This document shows positions 18,503 through 26,928 of a DNA stretch of 52,884 nucleotides, piece after piece (the first letter of the stretch is position 1; each line of letters opens with the position of its first letter). The translations under genes were made by a program, and so were the position numbers. Below the pieces are notes generated by a model, which worked only from the letters and a program-made list of their open reading frames with translations, was not told the origin of the DNA and searched no databases. The stretch is from Vibrio sp. JPW-9-11-11 (GTDB lineage Bacteria > Pseudomonadota > Gammaproteobacteria > Enterobacterales > Vibrionaceae), in contig NZ_SZQJ01000011.1 of assembly GCF_013369335.1 (NCBI RefSeq), forward strand, positions 1 through 52,884, written 5' to 3'.

Positions 18503-18525
18503 GTAGCAATCTTATTTTCGGCGGA

Positions 18526-19383
18526 TTAAAACTCACCCACCGCCGCTTTGAGCTTTTTCATCGCATTCTTCTCAAGCTGGCGAATACGTTCTGCAGAGAC
18601 ATTGTACGTTTCTGCGAGTTCTTGCAAAGTCGATTTGCTATCTTCTAACCAGCGTGAACGCACGATATGTTGGCTACGCTCATCTAAACTACTCAGCGCT
18701 AAGCTGAGGCGATTGTTGGTATGAGCTTCCCAGTTGGCTGCTTCAACGTTGTCCGCAACATCAGACGACTTATCTTCCAAATACACCATAGGAGCGGTAT
18801 ACGAAGAGGCTGAGTCATCTTCATCATTGGGCATCTCGAATGCCGCATCTTGCGCAGCGAGACGTGATTCCATTTCGCGCACTTCTGATGGCTCTACACC
18901 GAGCTCTTTCGCGACCGTCTCAACTTCGCCATTATTGAACCAGCCAAGACGCTTCTTAGATTTGCGTAAATTGAAAAACAGTTTGCGCTGCGCTTTGGTG
19001 GTGGCAATCTTAACGATACGCCAGTTACGCAACACGTATTCGTGAATTTCAGCTTTGATCCAATGCACAGCGAAAGAGACCAAACGCACCCCGACTTCAG
19101 GGTTGAAGCGCTTAACGGCCTTCATCAGGCCAATATTGCCTTCTTGAACAAGGTCGGCCATCGGTAGGCCGTAACCAGAATAACCTCGAGCGACGTGTAC
19201 CACGAAACGCAAATGCGAAAGGATCAAGCCTTTTGCGGCTTCGATTTCGCCGTCATAGTGCAGTCTCTCAGCAAGTTCACGTTCCTCTTCAGCGGTCAGC
19301 ATTGGGTAGCTGTTTACTGAGCGGATATAGCTGTCTAAGCTATCTTGTGTAACAACCGCCATTGGATATGCTTGGTTAGTCAT
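18526..19383 (-). CDS. rpoH: RNA polymerase heat-shock sigma factor (sigma-32)
   Basis: RpoH directs RNA polymerase to heat-shock promoters. The ATG at 19383 gives 285 residues beginning [11 protein letters not shown], with GAGGAACGG before it. The open frame extends to 19488, but that is untranslated leader. Region 2 contains [15 protein letters not shown], and the RpoH box [10 protein letters not shown] near 132-141 is the FtsH/SRP-control segment. Region 4 ends with the helix-turn-helix [14 protein letters not shown]. Codons near the start may form a thermosensing structure as in E. coli, which I cannot fold here. It lies downstream of ftsYEX, as in E. coli. Confidence 0.98.
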   Translation of the reverse strand: MTNQAYPMAVVTQDSLDSYIRSVNSYPMLTAEEERELAERLHYDGEIEAAKGLILSHLRFVVHVARGYSGYGLPMADLVQEGNIGLMKAVKRFNPEVGVRLVSFAVHWIKAEIHEYVLRNWRIVKIATTKAQRKLFFNLRKSKKRLGWFNNGEVETVAKELGVEPSEVREMESRLAAQDAAFEMPNDEDDSASSYTAPMVYLEDKSSDVADNVEAANWEAHTNNRLSLALSSLDERSQHIVRSRWLEDSKSTLQELAETYNVSAERIRQLEKNAMKKLKAAVGEF

Positions 19384-19505
19384 TCCGTTCCTCATCAATC
19401 TCTGATCTGGACTAAGTTTTAACCCATCAATCTTGAACCTAAAATGAACAAGATTCAAGCGGGGGACAGCAATTATGCATAAACACATCGTCTATACAAG
19501 TAAGA

Positions 19506-19533
19506 AGTATACGGTAGCGTCTACTTTTTTCAA
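19506..19533 (-). promoter_or_regulatory. rpoH sigma-70-type promoter
   Basis: The minus strand has TTGAAA (19528-19533), a 16-bp spacer and TATACT (19506-19511). This gives a leader of about 115 nt. A second weaker pair (TTGTAT and CATAAT) lies closer to the gene. E. coli rpoH also has several promoters. Confidence 0.6.
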
Positions 19534-19566
19534 TAGTATGACAACGTCCAAACAAACGGGTTCCAA

Positions 19567-20523
19567 TTAAACCGGTTCAATTTCTTTCAAGTGACGTTGG
19601 GCAGACACTTTCGCCGCCAGACAACCAAGGAACGTCCCTAGCATTACCAGCAGCAAAGATTCGTCCCAACTCAGTCCGACCAAGCGGAAGCGACTGTCGT
19701 ACAACAACGCCAACTGTTCAACACGACTGTTGAGTAATACGGTGATCAGCGCGGTTAAGATCCAAGCACTCACTGCGCCCAACACGCCAAACCACATCCC
19801 TGAATAGAGGTATGGACGCAAGATGTAGCTGTTGGTGGCTCCAATCAGCTTCATGGTTTGAATCTCTTCTTTATTGGCGAGTACGTTAAATCGTAATGTG
19901 TTGCCGACAATCAAAAACACCGAACCGAGCATCAAGACCGACAATGTAATCACAATACCGCTCACTAGATTCTTAATCGCATCGAGGCGCGTCAACCAAT
20001 CTTCATCCAGACGGACATCGGTGATTTCTTTCTGCTGGGACACCTTATCTGCCAGCTGCTTGATCATCTGTTGGTCATCTCGACTTGGCGTGATAACTAA
20101 AACACCCGGCAGCGCATAATCGTCCAATAGACTAATGGCTTGCTCAAATCCCGAATACTGGCTCAAGTCGTCGAGCCCTTGTTGTGGCGAGATGTATTCC
20201 ACTCGGGAAACATCAGCATCACTTTCGAGTTGATCTTTCAGCACCATGACCCGCGCTTCCGGCGTGCGCTCTTCAATGTAAGCACTCACTTGCGATGGGC
20301 TGGTGACATCGCTCGAAGCTTGAGCAATGTTTTTTCCTAACAAATACAGCACGGAAGGCATGGCGAGTGCCATAGATATGACAGCCAAAGTAAGCAAATT
20401 ACCGAGTGGGCGCTGCCAGAGCTCACTCAGCGAGTGCTTAGCCTGCTTGATGTGCACTTTTAAAAAGCTGTCTTTTTTAACCCGGTTCTTAGCGGTCGCG
20501 CGACTGCGAGCTTTATTGGCCAT
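19567..20523 (-). CDS. ftsX: cell-division ABC transporter permease FtsX
   Basis: FtsX partners FtsE at the divisome and activates periplasmic peptidoglycan hydrolases. The 318-residue protein has a basic cytoplasmic N-terminus, a first transmembrane segment (about 40-65), and a large periplasmic loop with an SPSQVSAYIEE start. A C-terminal three-helix FtsX domain includes the QTMKLIGATNSYILRP region. Its start overlaps the 3' end of ftsE by 11 bp, showing coupling. Confidence 0.96.
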   Translation of the reverse strand: MANKARSRATAKNRVKKDSFLKVHIKQAKHSLSELWQRPLGNLLTLAVISMALAMPSVLYLLGKNIAQASSDVTSPSQVSAYIEERTPEARVMVLKDQLESDADVSRVEYISPQQGLDDLSQYSGFEQAISLLDDYALPGVLVITPSRDDQQMIKQLADKVSQQKEITDVRLDEDWLTRLDAIKNLVSGIVITLSVLMLGSVFLIVGNTLRFNVLANKEEIQTMKLIGATNSYILRPYLYSGMWFGVLGAVSAWILTALITVLLNSRVEQLALLYDSRFRLVGLSWDESLLLVMLGTFLGCLAAKVSAQRHLKEIEPV

Positions 20524-21187
20524 AATCTTCCACCTCGCTCAAAAAACCTTGATTCAGCTCTAAGTGACGGTACTGCGGACGTGTATTGACCAACCCGATA
20601 TCGTGAGTCGCGAGCAAAATGGTCACCCCGGCACGGTTAAATTCTTCAAACAGTTTCAGCACGCGACTAGACAGTTCGGGATCTAAGTTTCCTGTCGGTT
20701 CGTCAGCCAGAAGCAAGGTCGGACGGTTGACCACGGCGCGCGCAATACCCACGCGTTGTTGCTCCCCACCCGACAACTGACTGGGCAGACATTTGGCTTT
20801 ATCGAGCAAGCCGGTTTTGTCGAGGGCCGCTGACACACGACGCTTAATTTCATTTTCAGCGATCGACTCAATTCGCATCGGCAAAGCAACATTGTCAAAC
20901 ACGGTCCGATCCATCAGCAAGCGATGGTCTTGAAAGACAATACCAATATTACGACGTAGAAAAGGGATGTCTTTGCTTGGAATTCGCGTGATGTCGTGAC
21001 CGTTGAAACTTATCTTGCCATCGGTTGGCCGTTCAATCGCACAAATTAATTTGAGCAGCGTACTCTTACCGGCGCCAGAGTGCCCGCCGAGAAAAGCCAT
21101 CTCACCGCGACGCAGATGAAAGTCGACCTTTTGTAGCGCTTGTCGTCCACCGCGATAAGCCTTGCTCACTTGCTGAAACTTTATCAC
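20513..21187 (-). CDS. ftsE: cell-division ATP-binding protein FtsE
   Basis: FtsE is the cytoplasmic ATPase of the FtsEX complex. The 224-residue protein has Walker A ([10 protein letters not shown]), the Q-loop region ([10 protein letters not shown]), the ABC signature LSGGEQQR and Walker B ([12 protein letters not shown]). It starts with GTG (21185-21187), preceded by GAGGGA. It sits between ftsY and ftsX in the conserved ftsYEX order, 87 bp after ftsY. Confidence 0.97.
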   Translation of the reverse strand: MIKFQQVSKAYRGGRQALQKVDFHLRRGEMAFLGGHSGAGKSTLLKLICAIERPTDGKISFNGHDITRIPSKDIPFLRRNIGIVFQDHRLLMDRTVFDNVALPMRIESIAENEIKRRVSAALDKTGLLDKAKCLPSQLSGGEQQRVGIARAVVNRPTLLLADEPTGNLDPELSSRVLKLFEEFNRAGVTILLATHDIGLVNTRPQYRHLELNQGFLSEVEDYGQ

Positions 21188-21274
21188 CCGAAATCCCTCT
21201 TACGAACTTCTATACCGTATCTATACCCGCGTTAAGTGCACAGCCAAGATACCCTTGCACACTACGCCTTGGGA

Positions 21275-22474
21275 TCACTCTTCACGACTGAATAGCGCGT
21301 CAATAAACTCTTGTGTCTCAAATGGACGTAGGTCGTCAATACCCTCACCCACACCAATGTAACGAATTGGGATCTGGAATTGGTCTGCAAGCGCAAAAAT
21401 CACCCCACCTTTCGCCGTGCCGTCGAGCTTCGTTAAGGTAATCCCGGTGAGTGGCGCGACATCGCTAAACAGTTTCGCTTGGCTAATCGCATTTTGTCCG
21501 GTTCCGGCATCTAACGTCAGCATAATTTCATGCGGCGCCGAGCCATCGACTTTCTGCATCACACGCACGATTTTACGCAGCTCTTCCATTAGGTTCGCTT
21601 TATTCTGTAAACGACCAGCGGTATCAGCGATAACGACATCGACCCCTTTCGCTTTGGCCGATTCAATGGCGTCGTAGATAACCGAAGCACTATCGGCACC
21701 AGTGTGCTGTGCTACCACAGGCACGTTGTTACGATCGCCCCAAACTTGGAGCTGCTCAACCGCGGCTGCGCGGAAAGTGTCGCCAGCCGCCAGCATGACC
21801 TTTTTGCCTTGCGCTTGAAATTGCTTCGCTAACTTACCAATAGTGGTGGTTTTACCCACGCCGTTCACGCCGACCATCAAGATCACGTACGGCGATTTTT
21901 GCGTATCGATTTCCAACGGTTTTTCAACATGGGAGAGGATTTCCGCCAGCTCTTCTTTCAACAGACCGTAAAGGGCTTCTCCGTCTTTCAGTTCTTGACG
22001 GGAGGCTTTCTCGGTCAAGTTATCGATGATTTTCAGTGTGGTATCCATACCGACATCGGCGATAAGCAGCTGCTCTTCCAGCTCTTCAAACAGTTCATCG
22101 TCGATCTGTTTGCCTTTAAACAGGCCGAAAAAGCCTGCTCCAATGTTGGTTTTAGTTCGCGCCAGGCTACGCTTTAAGCGGGCGAAAAAGCTCTCGCTCG
22201 GTTTTTCCTGTTCCGTGATTCGAGGCTCTACCGGCGGTACCGATGCCACTTCTTCCTCAAGATCTACTTCTGCTTCTGCTTCTGCTTCTGCTTCTGCTTC
22301 TGCTTCTGCTTCTGCTAGTTCAGCCTCGGTTTCTTCAATAGGTTCGTCAACCTCACTTGGTCGCTCATCGTGTTGTTGTTCGATAGTTTGTTGTTCTTCA
22401 GCGGGTTGCTTAGTTTGTTCTTCATCACCAAAACCAAGCCATGAGAGCAATCCGCGCTTCTTTTTTTCCGTCAT
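21275..22474 (-). CDS. ftsY: signal recognition particle receptor FtsY
   Basis: FtsY docks SRP-ribosome complexes at the membrane. The 399-residue protein has the acidic A domain (about 15-95), then the N domain. The G domain shows the GTPase motifs GVNGVGKTTT, DTFRAAAVEQL, DTAGR and TKLDG. The A domain contains a perfect alternating Ala-Glu run of about eight repeats, encoded by a hexanucleotide tandem array (22267-22314). Its length may therefore vary between strains. The gene is divergent from rsmD, as in E. coli. Confidence 0.97.
   Translation of the reverse strand: MTEKKKRGLLSWLGFGDEEQTKQPAEEQQTIEQQHDERPSEVDEPIEETEAELAEAEAEAEAEAEAEAEVDLEEEVASVPPVEPRITEQEKPSESFFARLKRSLARTKTNIGAGFFGLFKGKQIDDELFEELEEQLLIADVGMDTTLKIIDNLTEKASRQELKDGEALYGLLKEELAEILSHVEKPLEIDTQKSPYVILMVGVNGVGKTTTIGKLAKQFQAQGKKVMLAAGDTFRAAAVEQLQVWGDRNNVPVVAQHTGADSASVIYDAIESAKAKGVDVVIADTAGRLQNKANLMEELRKIVRVMQKVDGSAPHEIMLTLDAGTGQNAISQAKLFSDVAPLTGITLTKLDGTAKGGVIFALADQFQIPIRYIGVGEGIDDLRPFETQEFIDALFSREE
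22267..22314. repeat. hexanucleotide tandem repeat inside ftsY
   Basis: Eight perfect copies of CTTCTG (plus strand) encode the Ala-Glu dipeptide run on the minus strand. Loss or gain of units keeps the frame, so it is a candidate length-variable locus. Confidence 0.95.
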
Positions 22475-22682
22475 CTGGGGCTATCCTAGATCGTCTTAAT
22501 TAACTCAGACTCTTTTTGCCGCGAGTATCGTCAGCAAGAAAAGAAACATGACAGCAGAGTGAAAAGTTTTCACTATTAGAGCGATGGTATACACTCTGTC
22601 ATCAACAAATTTGGGCTGTATGTTAGCGCTCAACAGCAGAGCGACTGGCTATAGTATCACTTTATTAGCGGTCAAAAAATCT

Positions 22683-23297
22683 ATGGTAAGACGTCGCCAG
22701 CAAAACACATCACAAAAAAAGCCCTCAACTGGCTTTGTTCGTATTATTAGCGGTTTATGGAGAGGACGTAAACTCCCTGTGCACGACGCACAAGGATTGA
22801 GACCTACTACAGACCGAGTTAAAGAAACGCTGTTTAACTGGATCGCACAAGATGTGCCACGAGCTAAATGTCTTGACCTATTCGCAGGATCCGGAGGCTT
22901 AGCTTTTGAAGCGGCATCACGCCAAGCCGATATGGTGACCTTAATTGAGCTCAATGCAACGGCCTTTAAACAGCTAAAGAGTAACATTGCCGCGCTCAAC
23001 GCCAGCAATCTTAACCCCATCAATAGTGATGCGTTAAGTTATTTGCGGCAGCAGGGGACACCGCACGATGTGGTATTTATCGACCCTCCCTTTCGCCAAG
23101 GTTTATTAAGCGAGACCATTCAACTACTTGAACAAAACGGTTGGCTGACTGAACAAGCCGTAATCTATATTGAAACCGAGAAAGAGCTCTCTCTCGATGG
23201 CGTGATCCCGGCAAACTGGCAGCTACATCGTGAAAAAACCGCAGGACAAGTGAGTTTTCGCCTGTTTAATCGTCACCCCCTACAACAAGGACAATAG
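22683..23297 (+). CDS. rsmD: 16S rRNA (guanine-966 N2)-methyltransferase
   Basis: RsmD methylates G966 of 16S rRNA with SAM. The 204-residue protein has the family opening RIISGLWRGRKLPV, the LRPTTDRVKETLFNW block, the SAM motif LDLFAGSGG and the catalytic motif DPPF. The frame is open back to 22584, but the family start fits the ATG at 22683. A ribosome-binding site is not obvious. It is divergent from ftsY and followed 1 bp later by yhhL. Confidence 0.96.
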   Translation: MVRRRQQNTSQKKPSTGFVRIISGLWRGRKLPVHDAQGLRPTTDRVKETLFNWIAQDVPRAKCLDLFAGSGGLAFEAASRQADMVTLIELNATAFKQLKSNIAALNASNLNPINSDALSYLRQQGTPHDVVFIDPPFRQGLLSETIQLLEQNGWLTEQAVIYIETEKELSLDGVIPANWQLHREKTAGQVSFRLFNRHPLQQGQ

Positions 23298-23298
23298 A

Positions 23299-23565
23299 AT
23301 GAAAGCATTGATATGGTTAGCCAAGGGCGCAATTGGTTTTGTCTGGTTGGTGTTGATTTACAACATGTTTATGCCATTTCCAGGCAACGCCGCTATCGCT
23401 CTGTACATCATGACTGCTTTTCTATTCATCATGCACGGCTTACAAATGGCAATTTTTATCGGTGCGTTTGGTGACAAAATAGAGATCAGCCGTTGGGAGA
23501 AGTGGTCAATCTTGATTTTTGGTATTTTTGCCCTGCTCGACATTCGTCGCAAGCATATGTCTTAA
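23299..23565 (+). CDS. yhhL: DUF1145 family membrane protein
   Basis: The 88-residue protein has three hydrophobic segments (about 7-25, 31-55 and 68-80) and is recognised as the DUF1145/YhhL family by length and by its place right after rsmD. AAGGA precedes the ATG, and only 1 bp separates it from the rsmD stop, so it is cotranslated with rsmD. Function is unknown. Confidence 0.88.
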   Translation: MKALIWLAKGAIGFVWLVLIYNMFMPFPGNAAIALYIMTAFLFIMHGLQMAIFIGAFGDKIEISRWEKWSILIFGIFALLDIRRKHMS

Positions 23566-23570
23566 CGAAA

Positions 23571-23594
23571 AAAACCGCTCATTTGAGCGGTTTT
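23571..23594. terminator. bidirectional terminator between yhhL and yhgN
   Basis: The stem AAAACCGCTC / GAGCGGTTTT with loop ATTT is followed by further T residues. It serves both convergent genes. Confidence 0.9.
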
Positions 23595-23608
23595 TTTATC
23601 ATTGGCCC

Positions 23609-24193
23609 TTAGGCCATATAGCCTTTGACTCCATCCAAAAACATCTGGGTCGAAATCATAATCAATAGCAAACCCATCAAGCGTTCGACCGCCTTCAAGC
23701 CTCTTTCTCCCAATATTCGATGGAAGAAGTTATAGAACATCAAGAGAAAAGAGGTCACGCCCCAAGCCAGCAAAACGGCACCAGAAAGTTCGAGCAGTTT
23801 ATCAGGGTGCTGACTAGAGAGCAGCAGTAACGCGGCGATCACAGAAGGCCCGGCAATCATGGGAATCGCCATCGGTACGATGAAGGGTTCTTCCCCCGCC
23901 GCCAAACCGGTAATACTGCCACCACTTGGGAATATCATCTTAATAGCGATGATAAATAGAATAATACCGCCAGAAATACTCAAGGTTTCAGGCTGAACGT
24001 GAAGGAAGTTAAGGATGCTTTTTCCTGCAAATAGGAATAGCATCAAAATGCCGAGAGCAAAGAGTAGCTCTCTAATCAATACTTTACGTCGACGCTTTGG
24101 ATCTAAGTGTTTTAAGATCGATAGGACAATAGGCAAGTTGCCAAGCGGATCCATAATCAAAAACAGCATGGTCGCGGCAGAAAGAATGTCCAT
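23609..24193 (-). CDS. yhgN: MarC-family (UPF0056) membrane protein YhgN
   Basis: The 194-residue protein has six hydrophobic segments and the MarC/UPF0056 pattern. It contains MDPLGNLPI near the N-terminus, KMIFPSGG in the middle, EEPFIVPMAIPMIAGP, and RLMGLLLIMISTQMFLDG at the C-terminus. It resembles YhgN more than MarC. A strong GGAGG lies 6 nt before the ATG. The family was once linked to antibiotic resistance but the real function is unsettled; it stands alone here. Confidence 0.88.
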   Translation of the reverse strand: MDILSAATMLFLIMDPLGNLPIVLSILKHLDPKRRRKVLIRELLFALGILMLFLFAGKSILNFLHVQPETLSISGGIILFIIAIKMIFPSGGSITGLAAGEEPFIVPMAIPMIAGPSVIAALLLLSSQHPDKLLELSGAVLLAWGVTSFLLMFYNFFHRILGERGLKAVERLMGLLLIMISTQMFLDGVKGYMA

Positions 24194-24439
24194 TGGGGAC
24201 CTCCAAAGTGATAATCAGTCGGGCAAAGCAAAGTCGCCGAAGTATAACAACCTCGTTGCTCAATTTGGAGCATGTCGGACAATTAATCTTACGCGATGAT
24301 TAAGTAAAGCGACCGCTTGGTGAAACGATGGTATCAGAAGCGGCACACGCGCTCTGCAATAAGCGCCCAACAGCATTACTCATCCTCATCAATTGGTGTC
24401 ACAAACAATAGCGAACAAGATCAGCTTTATCGTTTGATT

Positions 24440-25063
24440 CTAGACAAGCAAAGAGGCAGTGATCAGGCTGTGGGCCAATAGATAGCTTCCAGATATCAGA
24501 TAACGGCCTTTATCGATGGGGTGCCGATAGTCGTGTATCGCCAGCAACATCGCGGAAAGTGTCAAGGTTAACGACCCCGTGAAGCCGAGGGCACTCGCCA
24601 GCGTACGATTGAGCAACCAAACTTCTCCCGCCGCCCAGTTGAGCTGTAACAATACCATCCCCATCATGACGACAGGAAAGATCAATCGATCAATTTTCGG
24701 TAGCAGGAGGAAAAAGGCGACAATCCCAATCCCCAGTAACATAGCGGGTAGCCACCAGACGATATCGCCCGACAATTTAACCCAGAAGGAGGCGCTGTAG
24801 CAGAGTTGCGCGGCGATGAACCCCGCAAAGCAGAGTCTGAGGTGTTTTTTGATGATATAGAGCCCATCGGCAATCATAGAGACAATGAGCCCCAACGATA
24901 CCCACCAAACTGCGACACCAACAAGTCCATCCTGACTCCAAAGCATCACCACCAGCATAAGCAAGGTTAAGGTTTTAAACATCGCCGCTTGTTTGATGTG
25001 ATTCCCTTCAATCGCGGAAATACTGATATACCCAGATAAGGCAACCGATAGCCAGCTCCACAT
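24440..25063 (-). CDS. yhhN: lysoplasmalogenase family protein YhhN
   Basis: The 207-residue protein has about eight short transmembrane segments and belongs to the YhhN/TMEM86 family. Mammalian and some bacterial members hydrolyse the vinyl ether of lysoplasmalogens. Conserved acidic residues are visible in SMIADGLYI and in the C-terminal DKGRYLISGSYLLAHSLI. Bacteria like this normally lack plasmalogens, so the physiological substrate is unclear. The 246-bp gap upstream of yhgN (24194-24439) shows no gene. In E. coli yhhL-yhhM-yhhN are adjacent; here they are spread out. Confidence 0.85.
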   Translation of the reverse strand: MWSWLSVALSGYISISAIEGNHIKQAAMFKTLTLLMLVVMLWSQDGLVGVAVWWVSLGLIVSMIADGLYIIKKHLRLCFAGFIAAQLCYSASFWVKLSGDIVWWLPAMLLGIGIVAFFLLLPKIDRLIFPVVMMGMVLLQLNWAAGEVWLLNRTLASALGFTGSLTLTLSAMLLAIHDYRHPIDKGRYLISGSYLLAHSLITASLLV

Positions 25064-25139
25064 TCGAACACCTCATAAAAAATGAGCTGCTAGTGTAGGC
25101 AGCACGGAAAAGATGTCTAGCTCCGAGAGGCAAAACTTG

Positions 25140-25670
25140 GATCTTGATAATACTTCTCGAGCGCCACTTTTTTAGCCCTTAACGGTTTATCGGCTTTATC
25201 TATCGTATCTTTAAAGCAAAATGCCGCCATTACAGCCTAACCGATAGAAAGTGCAAAATTAATAGAACCCACCGCCAAGAAATAAATAAAAAATATTATA
25301 TATCAACACCTTAAACACAAAATAAATTGTTTATAAGATGTAAAAAAAGAAATTATCTTCACAAACAATTGACCAAAACCTGACGCTGATATGCAACATA
25401 GAAAATTAATAGGGAATTCATCTAATCAAAAACACCATTCAACCAGATTATAGAACTTCAAGCACCTAAAGCCACATAATACAAACAAAACACAATCAAC
25501 CGATAAAAAACCCAAACAAAACATCAAACAAAACAACAATTTAAATAGAAATCAGTATAGTATTAACGCATAAAGCCATGGTCAATTCTCAAGCAAAAAT
25601 AAATAAAGTTACGATAAAAAGGCTTAATCGACACGAGAAAAGTTATTTTTTTAAGGCACAATAGAACATA
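25140..25670. other. AT-rich non-coding block
   Basis: This stretch is clearly richer in A and T than its neighbours, with long runs of A-tracts and almost no G in 25440-25560. I find no open frame with a credible start or codon pattern in either strand. It could be a decayed insertion, a nucleoid-protein (H-NS-like) binding region or an upstream control region for the micro-ORF at 25745. Confidence 0.6.
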
Positions 25671-25673
25671 AAC

Positions 25674-25703
25674 TTGATCTAGCCACAAAAAACCTGCTAT
25701 TCT
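25674..25703 (+). promoter_or_regulatory. promoter of the micro-ORF
   Basis: TTGATC (25674-25679), an 18-bp spacer and TATTCT (25698-25703) lie about 40 bp before the micro-ORF start. Confidence 0.5.
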
Positions 25704-25744
25704 CTTTATCACACCATTAAACATCAATTTACAGGAGCAGTGCT

Positions 25745-25825
25745 ATGATTTCTTCTTCACAAAAACAAGGACTTGTAATGATCGCCGTAGTCATGGGTCT
25801 AATGACACTGCCGATGATGTACTAA
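25745..25825 (+). CDS. 26-residue hydrophobic micro-protein
   Basis: An ATG at 25745, preceded by AGGAG about 8 nt upstream, opens a 26-residue frame. It has a polar start (MISSSQKQG) and a single hydrophobic, methionine-rich helix (LVMIAVVMGLMTLPMMY). A promoter-like pair upstream and a strong terminator 16 bp downstream make it a self-contained transcription unit. It resembles single-helix inner-membrane microproteins such as YnhF in layout (short polar start, LV....V.GL helix), but I cannot confirm homology. It is too short to be found by usual gene callers. The same transcript could instead act as a small RNA. Confidence 0.65.
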   Translation: MISSSQKQGLVMIAVVMGLMTLPMMY

Positions 25826-25841
25826 GTTAACGAACGCAAAC

Positions 25842-25869
25842 AAAAAGGGACGCATCTGCGTCCCTTTTT
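25842..25869. terminator. terminator of the micro-ORF unit
   Basis: The 12-bp stem AAAAAGGGACGC / GCGTCCCTTTTT with loop ATCT ends in a T-run. It is strong in both directions. Confidence 0.9.
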
Positions 25870-25967
25870 TGATTTATGTGGCAGTTTATTGACCTATTTG
25901 ATGTGAAAAACAGCGGTATGTCGACGTTTTCAGCAAAGCATAAAAAGTGAGATTTTTGGCCGTCATA

Positions 25968-26333
25968 CTACAAATGTTTGGATAGTTCATCCCAATGAGC
26001 ATAGTAGAACAATAAAGCAGCTAAGGTAATCAAGGTCATCAATGTAATCGCAGCCCGCCAAACAAACCGGCTACTGCGCGGTGTCAGTTCTTTTTCACAC
26101 TCATCACAGGTCGTCATAAACTGTTTTCGGCTATCTAGCTTAAAGTCGTGCTCATGGACGATTTTATTACGTATCGTCGCGATATAACGCAATTTTCCAA
26201 TCACATCATGAGGTAAGCGCTCCTCACAGCTGGTGATCAACTGATGCAGTCCCTTTCCGTCCGCATGATATTGAGTTCGTAATAGTGACTCAATCTTTCT
26301 TGTTCTTGTCACTACGCTTTCGATATCAGACAT
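25968..26333 (-). CDS. DUF4145/HEPN-like protein with C-terminal membrane anchor
   Basis: The 121-residue protein has an N-terminal helical domain with the motif RNKIVH (Arg55-His60). This fits the R-X4-H signature of HEPN nucleases and resembles DUF4145 proteins (KLRYIATIRNKIVHE). A CDEC pair (76-79) and one transmembrane helix (about 90-112) close the protein. HEPN proteins are often RNases in toxin or defence systems. No partner antitoxin is visible next to it, so a housekeeping or membrane-stress role is equally possible. It stands alone, convergent with the micro-ORF unit. Confidence 0.6.
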   Translation of the reverse strand: MSDIESVVTRTRKIESLLRTQYHADGKGLHQLITSCEERLPHDVIGKLRYIATIRNKIVHEHDFKLDSRKQFMTTCDECEKELTPRSSRFVWRAAITLMTLITLAALLFYYAHWDELSKHL

Positions 26334-26598
26334 AACATCCCTCCACGCTCTAAGTTTAGGGGGTATTTGATCCTTCTTCTATCTAATGTCCCACTTTTTA
26401 TGCCTATTGCAAATAGGTTTGTGTAAAAGAATCAAAGAGTAAAGAAGGTGGCTTTTCACCGCCCCAGTCAAATGTGACATGCCTCGAATAAATTTGTCAC
26501 ACCGATGATTTTGTCTATGCAGCAAGACCCGTGCCCAGAATCGCAACAAAAATATCGTTAGTATGAACACTAATCATCGCGGGGAGGGAGACGAGTAC

Positions 26599-26928
26599 AT
26601 GCCTATTACACTGTTTATTGCTATTGCTGTTGTGGCTCTTGTTAGTGGCTGGGCATTCACACATCTATTTCGGAAGCATATCCAAGGAGAGAACGCTCCC
26701 GAACAAAAAGTCGAGGTGACGATTCTCGATAAACAGTCCATCGCGATTGACGACCCTCAACCTGGGCAAGAGGACCAAGAGTATTGGATATACGTCCAGA
26801 AAGGACGTATTGGCCCTAAACGAGAGTTTCAAGTCGGCGTGCACTACTTTCATGCGCTCAATCCAGGTGATAAAGGCCTACTCACCTACCGAGGTGATAC
26901 TTTTATTCATTTTGCACTACATCGTTAA
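26599..26928 (+). CDS. yhhM: DUF2500 family protein YhhM
   Basis: The 109-residue protein has an N-terminal transmembrane helix (about 3-22) and a soluble beta-rich domain. It contains QYHAL-like YFHALNPGDKGLLTYRG, which identifies the DUF2500/YhhM family. The ATG at 26599 is preceded by GGGAGGGAG and is preferred over an ATG at 26563. Function is unknown. Its last 4 bp overlap the convergent acyltransferase gene. Confidence 0.8.
   Translation: MPITLFIAIAVVALVSGWAFTHLFRKHIQGENAPEQKVEVTILDKQSIAIDDPQPGQEDQEYWIYVQKGRIGPKREFQVGVHYFHALNPGDKGLLTYRGDTFIHFALHR

Noticed and set aside
18113..18525. oriC, oriC2 or the crtS replication-checkpoint site
   Set aside because: Neighbours are glpE and rpoH, not mnmG/mioC or rctB, and no RctB-type 12-mer or 39-mer pattern is seen. 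It is only described as a DnaA-box cluster.
19384..19488. N-terminal extension of RpoH
   Set aside because: The 35 extra codons do not resemble any sigma-32, and the ATG at 19383 has a good ribosome-binding site and the family N-terminus. The predicted promoter start at about 19499 makes this stretch a leader.
22026..22499. Open frame of 157 residues with a Ser-Ala repeat opposite ftsY
   Set aside because: It is the antisense shadow of the ftsY Ala-Glu array; low-complexity repeats stay open in several frames, and FtsY on the other strand is unambiguous.
24194..24439. Possible gene remnant between yhgN and yhhN
   Set aside because: A few short frames exist but none has a ribosome-binding site or recognisable similarity.
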